Assembly: GCA_964445695.1 (NCBI GenBank)
Contig: CAYULF010000001.1
Span: 124,001-188,000, forward strand
Source of the DNA: JAUIKM01 sp964445695
Lineage (GTDB): Bacteria > Bacteroidota > Ignavibacteria > Kapaibacteriales > UBA7675
Direction: 5' to 3'
Length of the DNA stretch: 64,000 nt
Position numbers and translations under genes: made by a program. The notes below the pieces were generated by a model. It worked only from the letters and a program-made list of their open reading frames with translations, did no database searches and was not told the origin of the DNA. This document shows, in pieces, positions 1 to 7,917 of this stretch (its first letter is position 1; every line of letters begins with the position of its first letter).

Positions 1-1697
1 GCGGCCTTGCGGTTGACCAGATCGACGATTTGATCTTCGATCGACGTGGCCGAATCAGCGCTGAAAGGCAGGTTTAACGATCCTTTGCCGTCCAGCTTCC
101 ACTTGAATTTGCGCACGTTGTCGCGCACGGCTTTCCAGTACTCGTCCGGGCCGTCGCCGCAGCCGTCACAGCCGAAGATGGCGTAGTCCCAGTCAATGGC
201 GTCGGCGCGGATCGGCACCGCGCGCGGGTATGGAAATGTCTTTGGTTCGTCGACAATCATGCCGACGTCGATGCCGCGCGCCGGAATCTTCATGTACGGC
301 AACATCACGCACTCGTCGCGCAAGCTGTCGGGCGGGATGCGCTCCCAGGGTGGGCGCTCGACGACCGGGATACTGTCGCGCGTGTCTCCTTCCACCGGGA
401 TGCTGTCGCGCCGCACCGGATCGCGAACAATGGTGGAATCGCCGCGCAATTTGTCGGTGCTGTCGCGCACGGATGGTCCCTCGGTGATCGGCCCGTCGAC
501 GGTTGACTCGCCGTCAAAACGGATTCTGATTGACCCGGAAGACTGACCGCATTTGCACTCACGGCCGCCGCAACTGACGCTGACCTCGTAGTCGATTTGC
601 GCATCGCCGGCCCGATCGACTTCCACCGGCAGAGTTGGACCTTCAAATTCCAGCGAGTAGGTCGTGCCGTCGTCTTCCGTCATGGTCACAAACCAGCGCA
701 CATGTACTTCCAGCGGGCAGTCCGGCGGACAATCAGTGATGACATTGGGATGTAAAATAAACTTGTCGCCGACGCGGAAACGATTGCCCGGCGTGATTAT
801 CACGCCGTTTATTTCGGCGCGAACGCCGTTAATAAAACACTCTTGGCATGCACACTCGTTTTGCGTTTCGGACGCGAAGGTAAACAAAAATGGCTTTGCC
901 CAGCCGTCGGGGTCGCTCAGGGGGCGTTCTTCCAGGTCAAGCGCCTGGACGGACCAGATGAAGGAGCTTGCCGCGTCGACGGGAATTTCGAGTCCCAGCG
1001 GCAGCGGTATCTGTGTCTGACCGTTCAGGTCCTGCGTGTAAAGCGGTACGCCGCTGCGGAAAATGTTAAGTGCATTCTGCCCCGGCGGCACTTCAAAGAT
1101 CGCCAGTCGATAAATCACGCCCTCGGTTGAAGGCGGCGTCAATGGCGACCAGCGGAAAACAATCAGTTCTTCCTGTTGCAGTACGTCACCGTCGGCCGGA
1201 TTGATCAGCACCGGCGCCTGGTAATTTGTGATGTCGAAGGGACGGCAGTTTAACTGCGAGACTTCCTGCATCGTCTCGGCGTCGAGCACCTGAATACAGA
1301 TCTGGTGGCGTCCCGCCGGAATGCGACCGGTGCGCACGGCGTTTTCCTGCAGGCGTGGAGCGAGTCTCACGGCCGAGTAAGGCAATATATCGGCGGCGTC
1401 AAAACGATTGATACCCGGAACAAGTTCGAGCGGCGGCAGCAGGTTGGGATCAGTTTCGGCAAGCACCTCGCCGCTGTTTAAGTCCGTCACCCGCGTTGTG
1501 ATGCGTACAAAGCGCTCATCCGTGCCGAGGTTGGTGACGATAATTGTCGCAGTTTCACTGCGGTTCTGCCAGTCGGAAAGATATGGCGACGGATTGGGGT
1601 TCATCTGCAGCGTGACCTGCACCGGCTGCGCCGCCAAGGGACGCGCCAGAAGCGCGAACAAGAGCAAACACAGGTATGCGGGCAGACGGCAGAGCAT
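1..1697 (-). CDS. Secreted protein, paralogue of its upstream neighbour (3' end missing)
   Basis: The reading frame is open from an ATG at 1697 down to the left edge, so the C-terminus lies outside the window. An N-terminal signal peptide (about 24 residues, hydrophobic core LCLLLFALLARP, then LAAQ) predicts export. The first ~280 residues resemble the protein encoded just upstream (shared pattern MNPNPSPYLSDW versus MTPNPTPYISDW, then a TIIVTN/RLIVTN strand and a GRIPAGRHQICIQVLD-like strand), so the two are tandem duplicates. The middle holds a Cys-rich patch (CACQEC, CPPDCPLE, CGGRECKCG) and an Arg-Asp-Ser-rich linker (RDSTDK, RRDSIPVEGD, TRDSIPVVE) before a further region. Only 3 bases separate it from the preceding stop, so it is co-transcribed. 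Probably a surface or periplasmic component of a T9SS organism; the exact role is unknown. Confidence 0.8.
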   Translation of the reverse strand, partial: MLCRLPAYLCLLLFALLARPLAAQPVQVTLQMNPNPSPYLSDWQNRSETATIIVTNLGTDERFVRITTRVTDLNSGEVLAETDPNLLPPLELVPGINRFDAADILPYSAVRLAPRLQENAVRTGRIPAGRHQICIQVLDAETMQEVSQLNCRPFDITNYQAPVLINPADGDVLQQEELIVFRWSPLTPPSTEGVIYRLAIFEVPPGQNALNIFRSGVPLYTQDLNGQTQIPLPLGLEIPVDAASSFIWSVQALDLEERPLSDPDGWAKPFLFTFASETQNECACQECFINGVRAEINGVIITPGNRFRVGDKFILHPNVITDCPPDCPLEVHVRWFVTMTEDDGTTYSLEFEGPTLPVEVDRAGDAQIDYEVSVSCGGRECKCGQSSGSIRIRFDGESTVDGPITEGPSVRDSTDKLRGDSTIVRDPVRRDSIPVEGDTRDSIPVVERPPWERIPPDSLRDECVMLPYMKIPARGIDVGMIVDEPKTFPYPRAVPIRADAIDWDYAIFGCDGCGDGPDEYWKAVRDNVRKFKWKLDGKGSLNLPFSADSATSIEDQIVDLVNRKA

Positions 1698-1700
1698 GGT

Positions 1701-4262
1701 TTACTCCCCTGCCGCATTTGTAAACGTTATGATGCAATCCGCGCCGGAACAGGCGGGCAGACGTGCCACAAAAGTGCCCGACGCCGCACCGGAAAGCAGC
1801 ATTTCCCAGGTCTCGCCGTTGGGCATACGCAGCAATTGCGTGACCGTCATGCTGTTGTTTTTGCGGTTCAGTTCTACATCAACAGTTTCCAGTTTACAGG
1901 TCATGAGCGCGGGATCGACGTCGGGCAGCGGGTCCAATGCACAGTGCGACGTGACGAGCAGCACCGGCCCGTCGGGTCCAAAAGCGCGCGCCTGCAGTAA
2001 CGAGCCGAGGACCATGCCGTCCTTGTTTTCCGGATCGTAGAGCGCGAGCGACTCGCCGCGCGCTGTGTTTAAGGAGTCGAGTTGTTTAACAAGTCTTGCC
2101 GTCGTTTCCCCTTCGTCGAACCACAGCATGCCGACGCGGGACTGGTTCTCGCGACGGCGCAGGATCGGCGCTTCGAGTGAAGTACGACCGACGGTAAAAC
2201 CGGATTCCAGAATGTCGTAGTCGTCAAATGTTTCAATATCGGGGCGTCGCCAGGGATTGATGCAGCGGTCTTTGAGCGGAGGAAAACTCAGCAATACCGG
2301 TACGTTGGCAGCATGCGTAATTACAATTGATGGGTCGGAAATTGCAGGCAACAGCAATCCCATGTAGTCTGCATACCAATCAATATCGGCTTTGATCAGG
2401 TCCGCTTGAGAATCATTTAACACTTCTGACTCAAGGACTGCAGCAGCATCGAGATAGAATCGATCCATCACTAGTTCACGGTTGGAAGAATCCATTCTCG
2501 TCGTTTCCAGGCGGCGTACAATGGTTGCAAGTCTGGACGATTGCATGGTGTCCAGATCCGGCAATCGGAGACAAATTGAGGCCAGGAAATTGCGGCCCGC
2601 CTCTCGCGCCAGGTCGAACAAGTCGGCGTCGCGCGTCCAACCCTGCCACGACTGCAGCACGATTGGCGCGCCTACATCGGCCTGCGCCAGGACACTGTTG
2701 GGATCAATCCCCTTGGCATCTTTCGCCTGTTTAAACAACAACAGATTTCCGGCTCTCGGTTTGAAATATCCATTGCGAATAGTGCTTCCCAAATTTGCGG
2801 CAAGCAATCGCCAGGGATCGTCGTGTGTGAGTCTGTCCGGCGTATTAACTTCAAATTGAAACTGCATCCCGCCCAGACGCCCGGTTGGATCGTCCAAAGC
2901 TGTCAGTGACAATGCGGCCGTCTGCTGAATTCTGATCGATTCGACCATATATTCGACGTTTAATAATTCTTTCAAAGCAGTTACGCTCGGGAAGGGAATT
3001 TTTGCATGTGTTCGACTGCTGTCGACGCGAACAGCATCGTAAAAGTCCGGTATCAGAGTTTGGATAGAGTCCATTCTTTGCGAGATCAATTCACCATCCC
3101 TTGCCAAGCTTTTTGCATGTCCGTCACGTTCGTCTTCAAGTGGCAAACGCCAAAACTGCACGTCTTCGGTGAAGTCGGTATTGCGGTCAAAAGCAATGAT
3201 ATTTGCGTCCCTTGAGGGACTATCGGCAGAGGGTCCAAAGAATGCAAACATCGGCGTAAACACCATCGTCGTGCGATCGCGTTTGCTGTCGGCCAGGGAC
3301 TGTGCGCCGGAAATGGTCAAGGGACTGTCGCCCTTGTTGCCGCCGTCGGCCAGCTGACCTGTAAACCCGCCGTCGGCGACGTCTCCGCCGAATTCCTGCG
3401 AATCGCTCATCCCGTCGGGCGCAACGACTTCGAGCATGACAAATGTAAAGGGCTCGGCGTAGCCGTCCGGCTCGCCGAGCGGATTGTCTTCCAAATCCAG
3501 TGCGCGCACGTTCCAGACGTAGGATTGCCCGGGCGCGGGCAGTTCGACGTCCGGCGGCCAGGGCGTGCTTGTTATTCCCTGCGTCTCGGTGTTTAACACC
3601 GGCTGGTTGGCGCGGAAAGCCTGTACCGCGCGCTGCCCCGGCAGAATCTCAAAGACTTGTAACACATAACGGACAGACGCCGGGCCGTCGGGCGGCGCGG
3701 GCACGACCGGCGTCCAGCGGAAGATCGGACGGCGCTCGCGCACCGGATTTATCTGCGCGCCGTTGGCCGGCAGAACCAACAGCGGCGCCTGAAATTTGAT
3801 AATCCGGAATGGACGGCAGACTTCATTCTGCGTCAGGGTCCGCGACAAATTCTCCTCCAGCAGGTCGACGCAGATTTCATACGCGCCGCCCGGAATCTGG
3901 CCGCTGCGCAGCACCTGGTTGTCGACGTCGCCGAAAAACTGCACGTTCTCGACCGGAAAGATTTCGACCGGATCCAGCGTCGTCGTGCCCGGCTCAAAGG
4001 TGATAACGTCCATCTGCGCATCGCGCGTAGCCGCGACGCGCTCGCCCAGACGCGAAATAATCGTGCGTACGCGGGCGCGCACATTTTCCGGATTGTTGTT
4101 GGTGACGATCAGACGTGCCGTGTTGGTCTCGTTGCGCCAGTCGCTGATATATGGCGTCGGGTTGGGCGTCATGATCAACTGAATGCTCAGTTCGTTCTGC
4201 GCGGCAAGTTTACACATGCCGGCGCACATCAGGATCAGGACTGTGATTGAGTATTTAAACAT
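1701..4262 (-). CDS. Large secreted protein of unknown function (853 aa)
   Basis: Starts at ATG 4262 with a signal peptide (MFKYSITVLILMCAGMCKLAAQ). Residues ~25-290 form a beta-rich, fibronectin-like region shared with the next gene (FRWTPV, YVWNVRALDLEDNPLGEPDGYAEPF-type strands). The remaining ~560 residues are not recognisable by eye. They include acidic stretches and a Gly/Asp-rich linker at about residue 285-320. No membrane segment follows the signal peptide. The gene sits 24 bases downstream of an outer-membrane barrel gene and 3 bases upstream of its own paralogue, so barrel and secreted partners are probably made together, as is common for cell-surface modules in Bacteroidota. Function is not assignable from sequence alone. 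Confidence 0.85.
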   Translation of the reverse strand: MFKYSITVLILMCAGMCKLAAQNELSIQLIMTPNPTPYISDWRNETNTARLIVTNNNPENVRARVRTIISRLGERVAATRDAQMDVITFEPGTTTLDPVEIFPVENVQFFGDVDNQVLRSGQIPGGAYEICVDLLEENLSRTLTQNEVCRPFRIIKFQAPLLVLPANGAQINPVRERRPIFRWTPVVPAPPDGPASVRYVLQVFEILPGQRAVQAFRANQPVLNTETQGITSTPWPPDVELPAPGQSYVWNVRALDLEDNPLGEPDGYAEPFTFVMLEVVAPDGMSDSQEFGGDVADGGFTGQLADGGNKGDSPLTISGAQSLADSKRDRTTMVFTPMFAFFGPSADSPSRDANIIAFDRNTDFTEDVQFWRLPLEDERDGHAKSLARDGELISQRMDSIQTLIPDFYDAVRVDSSRTHAKIPFPSVTALKELLNVEYMVESIRIQQTAALSLTALDDPTGRLGGMQFQFEVNTPDRLTHDDPWRLLAANLGSTIRNGYFKPRAGNLLLFKQAKDAKGIDPNSVLAQADVGAPIVLQSWQGWTRDADLFDLAREAGRNFLASICLRLPDLDTMQSSRLATIVRRLETTRMDSSNRELVMDRFYLDAAAVLESEVLNDSQADLIKADIDWYADYMGLLLPAISDPSIVITHAANVPVLLSFPPLKDRCINPWRRPDIETFDDYDILESGFTVGRTSLEAPILRRRENQSRVGMLWFDEGETTARLVKQLDSLNTARGESLALYDPENKDGMVLGSLLQARAFGPDGPVLLVTSHCALDPLPDVDPALMTCKLETVDVELNRKNNSMTVTQLLRMPNGETWEMLLSGAASGTFVARLPACSGADCIITFTNAAGE

Positions 4263-4286
4263 CGTTGCGTTGACGTCCGGAGATTG

Positions 4287-6137
4287 TTAAAAAGTCGTCG
4301 AGAGCGCCGTCTGGATGAAGTTCTCAATGTAACTCACATCCGGGCGAGCGCTGCCGTATTCGTAGAGTTTAAGCGAGCCGGTCAGGCTCAGAGTCAGACT
4401 GCGCGCGGGTCGATACCTCAGCCCCAGGCGCAGCAGCAGGTTTTTGTCGGCGGTAAACGCGCCGATGCTGCTGCTGGAGTACGTCAGTTTAAAGGTCGGT
4501 GTCAGCATGCCCTCGAACAGGCGGTAGCTGAGCGAACCGTGCACGGAGTTGACGTCCAGACTGGAACTGCCCAGCCCCCCCGCCGCCAGCGAATCCGGCT
4601 CGCTGACCATGTTGTTGAATCCAATGCCCGCGCTCAGCGGGATACTTAAAAACTGCGCCGTGTAGTTTGCAAACACCGAACGCGTCGTTGAACTGTTAAG
4701 TGCGCCCAGCAGCACATCGCTGTCGTTGAAGTCGTCGTAGGCAAAGGTCGCGCTCAGCTGATGAATCAGGCTTTCTGTCGGAATGTTGAACAAGGGCGAG
4801 ATCGCCAACGAGTGTGAGATCATGTCGACGCGGCGCACGTTGAAATCGTCGACGTCGCTGCGGAAACCGAAGTTGGTGTAGTTGGCGCTGACCATCAGGT
4901 CGGGCGAAATCTGTACGAGTAAATTGGCCGACGCCAGCAGTTGCCGCGTCTGCGCCGAGGAGGTGTCGGTGACATTGTTAAACCGCACACCCACGCTGGA
5001 GCTGAAGTCGAGCGCGCCGTCGAGAAGTCGAAGCCGCGGCGCCAGCGTCACCTCCAGGTTGTCCGACTGCACGTAGGGAAAACCGAGCGGCTCGTAGCCG
5101 GGGCCGAGAAAACGCGCGCGCGTCTCCACGCCCCAGTCGTCGAAGTCGAGGCCGACTGAGAGAGCGGCGGCAAAGTCGCCGTAGGTCGATTCGCGAATAT
5201 CGAAGACATCCTCCAATGCGTCCAGTGTTTCGTCGCCGCTCAGCGGCGCACTTTGGTCGCGCGTGAAGGCCGATGCGGCTACCTCGCTCCTCACCGCAAT
5301 CACGTCGGCAAAGCGGAAGTCGCCGGTCAGCGAAAGCAGCAGGCCCGACTCGGCGCGCAGCAGGCCGTCGGCATTTGCAACCGAGTTTGAATCGTCGCGC
5401 ATGCGCACCAGGTTGAGGCCCACGCGCGCAGCATCGGGACTGCCGTAGGCCAGGCGCACCGTCGTCATCTTACGTTCGTAGGTCGAAGCGGCAAAAGCCG
5501 GCGTTGTCGATTCGGCGGCGCGCTGCGCAATGCCGTGAAACGCCGCCAGCTGGAAGTCGCCCGGACTAAGATCAAATCCCGCGCCGAAGAGCTGTATGTC
5601 GCCCGTCGAGAGTTCGCTGTACTGCGGCACGTGATGCCCCAGAAACACCGTGGCCCATTTGTAGCTGGGCGCAATTGAGATGCGGTTCATCGGGTTTTCG
5701 AGGAATTGCGACAGGTTCTGCTCGGCCACACGCGGTGTCGTGACGTTGGTCTGGTCGGTCGAAAGCAGAAAAGTCACCGGGATGCGCAGGTCGCCCAGTT
5801 GCATGGTCGGAGCAAAGAGCAAGCGATAGAGATTGGCCGGACGGCGGGCGGAAACAGTGCCGGAAGGGTCGGGCTCCATGCTGTAATAATCGGCTGAAAG
5901 ACGCGCCGCGCCGTCGATGCGAAACCAGGGCTCGTCGCTCTGCGCTTCACCAGCCGCGGGAGCCTGTGTGTTTGCCGCCGGTCGGGCGCTGCTGTCCTGC
6001 ACGGCTGCCGACGCGGCCCGGGGACACAGCACTGCACACGCGCCGACGAACAAAAAGGTCATGGAGAAAGCCATGCGCAGCAGGGCGCGCAGCAGCGTAA
6101 AAACCAACGACGTAGGGAGACCGCCAAGTGCAAACAT
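4287..6137 (-). CDS. Outer-membrane beta-barrel protein
   Basis: 616 aa. The N-terminal ~45 residues contain a hydrophobic export signal ending near ASAAVQ, followed by a short Ala/Pro linker. The body is a long run of alternating hydrophobic strands with paired aromatic residues (for example FFFAAALSVGLDFDDWGVETRARF-type hairpins, LMVSANYTNFGF, LLLRLGLRYRP). The chain ends in Phe (FIQTALSTTF), the usual C-terminal signature of barrel assembly. The start is uncertain: ATG 6137 gives an unusually long n-region, and Met codons at 6074 or 6062 would give a more ordinary signal peptide, but none has a clear Shine-Dalgarno. It leads the operon with the two paralogous secreted proteins. Substrate or partner unknown. 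Confidence 0.85.
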   Translation of the reverse strand: MFALGGLPTSLVFTLLRALLRMAFSMTFLFVGACAVLCPRAASAAVQDSSARPAANTQAPAAGEAQSDEPWFRIDGAARLSADYYSMEPDPSGTVSARRPANLYRLLFAPTMQLGDLRIPVTFLLSTDQTNVTTPRVAEQNLSQFLENPMNRISIAPSYKWATVFLGHHVPQYSELSTGDIQLFGAGFDLSPGDFQLAAFHGIAQRAAESTTPAFAASTYERKMTTVRLAYGSPDAARVGLNLVRMRDDSNSVANADGLLRAESGLLLSLTGDFRFADVIAVRSEVAASAFTRDQSAPLSGDETLDALEDVFDIRESTYGDFAAALSVGLDFDDWGVETRARFLGPGYEPLGFPYVQSDNLEVTLAPRLRLLDGALDFSSSVGVRFNNVTDTSSAQTRQLLASANLLVQISPDLMVSANYTNFGFRSDVDDFNVRRVDMISHSLAISPLFNIPTESLIHQLSATFAYDDFNDSDVLLGALNSSTTRSVFANYTAQFLSIPLSAGIGFNNMVSEPDSLAAGGLGSSSLDVNSVHGSLSYRLFEGMLTPTFKLTYSSSSIGAFTADKNLLLRLGLRYRPARSLTLSLTGSLKLYEYGSARPDVSYIENFIQTALSTTF

Positions 6138-6320
6138 TCCACTGTGCCGGTAGTGTTGATCGGTCCGGATACGCGCCGCTCGAGCTGCGTTGATGTCTCT
6201 GGAATTCGGCCTGATTCAATTGCGGCGCTGACGAAGGTAGCAGCTGCAAGGTACGCCGCGGCGACGGCTTACGCAAACGCCGCCACGGAAGGACATGACG
6301 AAAAAACTGCGCCGGGTGAA

Positions 6321-7157
6321 TCAGTACTGCTGGCGGATGGCGGAACGCGCCATATTGCGCACAAAATCGGTGGTGCCCTTGTTGAAAATCAGCTCGCCCA
6401 GCAGGCGGACCGCCTCGTCTTTTTCATTAAATCCGCTCAAAATGCGCGCTTTGTTGAGCAGCAGCATGCCGTAGGTCTCGGCATCGCATTGCGCCGTCAG
6501 CCCGCGCTCGATGTATGCAAGTTTCTGATTGGGGTCTTCGGAAATCTCGGCCAGGGCGTTCCATGCCGGGCAGTAGTTGGGAGCAAGCTCGGTCAGCGTC
6601 AGCAGCTTTTCCTCGCGCTCGGTCAGATCTTCCAGCTGAATATTGGCGATAAAATCCTTGAAAAATCCGGCGGGCAGCGTGCCTGCAACTTCGCGGTCCA
6701 GCGTGTGAAGGGCCGCTTTGGTGTAGAAAAAACCTTCCGGCGCCAGTTCGTCGACGCGCTGAAAATACTCGTGGGCGGACTCGTACTCCTCGCGCTGCAA
6801 ATGCGAATAGGCAATGTTGTACCAGGGACGCGGCCATTCGGGTGCAGCTTCGGCGGCACGGCGGGCGGCATTGAGAAACTCGGCCTGTTCACCGGCTGCT
6901 CCGTGTTGACGGGCCATTTGCAGCAGCCGGCGCGCTTCGGGCGGAACGTTCATGGTCAGGCTGCGCGGCGGCGGAATATTGACCGGGAAGGAATTGACGT
7001 CGGCCATCGTCAGCACGTTGCCGCGGGCGTCGCTGTAAATGGTGTCCGTACTGCCCGGCGCAACGGCGGCGTCGGGTTTGGGATGTTTTTCGTCGCCGCA
7101 GGCGGAGATCACGAGCAGCGCACAAAAACAGGTCAGCAAAGCGGCAAGATTCTTCAT
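6321..7157 (-). CDS. TPR-repeat lipoprotein
   Basis: 278 aa from ATG 7157. This start was chosen over a longer in-frame opening because it places a lipoprotein signal at the N-terminus: MKNLAALLTCFCALLVISAC, with lipobox VISAC and the acylated Cys followed by Gly-Asp. After a ~70-residue linker, helical pairs with TPR spacing follow (AAEAAPEWPRPWYNIAYSHL, ESAHEYFQRVDELAPEGFFY, LTELAPNYCPAWNALAEI, KLAYIERGL). Such lipoproteins usually act as scaffolds on the periplasmic face of an envelope membrane. It lies 183 bases upstream of the barrel operon on the same strand, so it could be co-transcribed with it. No partner is evident. Confidence 0.85.
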   Translation of the reverse strand: MKNLAALLTCFCALLVISACGDEKHPKPDAAVAPGSTDTIYSDARGNVLTMADVNSFPVNIPPPRSLTMNVPPEARRLLQMARQHGAAGEQAEFLNAARRAAEAAPEWPRPWYNIAYSHLQREEYESAHEYFQRVDELAPEGFFYTKAALHTLDREVAGTLPAGFFKDFIANIQLEDLTEREEKLLTLTELAPNYCPAWNALAEISEDPNQKLAYIERGLTAQCDAETYGMLLLNKARILSGFNEKDEAVRLLGELIFNKGTTDFVRNMARSAIRQQY

Positions 7158-7412
7158 ATCGATCCCGGCAGTCACAATTCGGAGTAGAAAAAAGCTGGAC
7201 AAATCTACGCATTCTCGCGTTTTCCGCGCATCAGGCGTCACCACTGGCGGCGCGGGCACACGTTTCCTGAACAGCCTGGAAGAGCACTTCGCCCCGCTAT
7301 GCGTGGCTTGTTTTTCCCTCTTGCTCGTCCCGCGGAGTCAAGCGCCCAGGCGACGAGTGAAACCTCAGCCGCGGCTTCGTCGCTGAAAATCTTGCACCGC
7401 AAGCCGGTCGGC

Positions 7413-7778
7413 TCAGGCGGAAGCCGCCCATGTTTCCCATTCGGCCTGTTTAAATCCAATCAGACCGCCGCGCTCGCTCACCAGCAGCGGCCGTTTGATG
7501 AGTTTGCCGTTGGCGGCCAGCAGATCGAGCGCTTCGTCTTCGCTCATGCCGGGCAGTTTGTCCCGCAGCTGCATTTCGCGATACATCATGCCGGAGGTGT
7601 TGAACAGGCTGCGGATTTTACCGCCGGCGACGTCCCGCAGCACTTGCGCCAGCACGGCACGTGTGGGCGGCGCCTCCAGGACCATATCCTGTTTGTTGTA
7701 TGCCACCTTGTTGGCGTCGAGAAACTTGATGGCTTTGCGGCAGGTGTCGCAGTTTTTGTAGAAGTAAAGGGTCGTCAT
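7413..7778 (-). CDS. ArsC/Spx/MgsR-family thioredoxin-fold protein
   Basis: 121 aa. ATG 7778 is preferred over the upstream extension because it starts directly with the family's first strand (TTLYFYKNCDTCRKA) and has GGAG at a good distance. The family's redox/arsenate-reductase signature is present as Cys10-x2-Cys13, with the downstream GKLIKRPLLV segment that holds the conserved Arg-Pro. Length is typical of ArsC/Spx proteins. A CxxC pair at the start is more usual for Spx/YffB-like members than for classical arsenate reductases, and no ars genes are near, so arsenate reduction should not be assumed. It is a single gene behind a strong hairpin that probably insulates it from the kinase gene upstream. 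Confidence 0.88.
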   Translation of the reverse strand: MTTLYFYKNCDTCRKAIKFLDANKVAYNKQDMVLEAPPTRAVLAQVLRDVAGGKIRSLFNTSGMMYREMQLRDKLPGMSEDEALDLLAANGKLIKRPLLVSERGGLIGFKQAEWETWAASA

Positions 7779-7856
7779 GAGCTGAAGCTCCGGAGAGTGG
7801 ACACAGGGCAAGAATGGCAAGGGGACGGCTGCGAAGAGATGAGATTTTGAACGCAA

Positions 7857-7905
7857 CTACGTAAAACTACGTAGGAGCTGTGAGCCCTCAGGGCTCACAG
7901 CTCCT
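7857..7905 (-). terminator. Double hairpin element (terminator-like) after the TPR kinase gene
   Basis: Two adjacent inverted repeats. 7873-7905 is an almost uninterrupted palindrome with 16-bp perfect arms (AGGAGCTGTGAGCCCT). 7857-7874 has 7-bp arms CTACGTA/TACGTAG around an AAAC loop. Read on the - strand the GC-rich stem comes first, 12 bases after the kinase stop, and the T-tract (GTTTTA) sits in the loop of the small hairpin. The same architecture occurs at 30541-30580. Confidence 0.7.
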
Positions 7906-7917
7906 TTGACAATCACA

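Noticed and set aside
7413..7778. Arsenate resistance locus
   Set aside because: The ArsC/Spx-like gene has no arsB/acr3/arsR neighbours and the CxxC start fits Spx/YffB-type members, so resistance is not supported.
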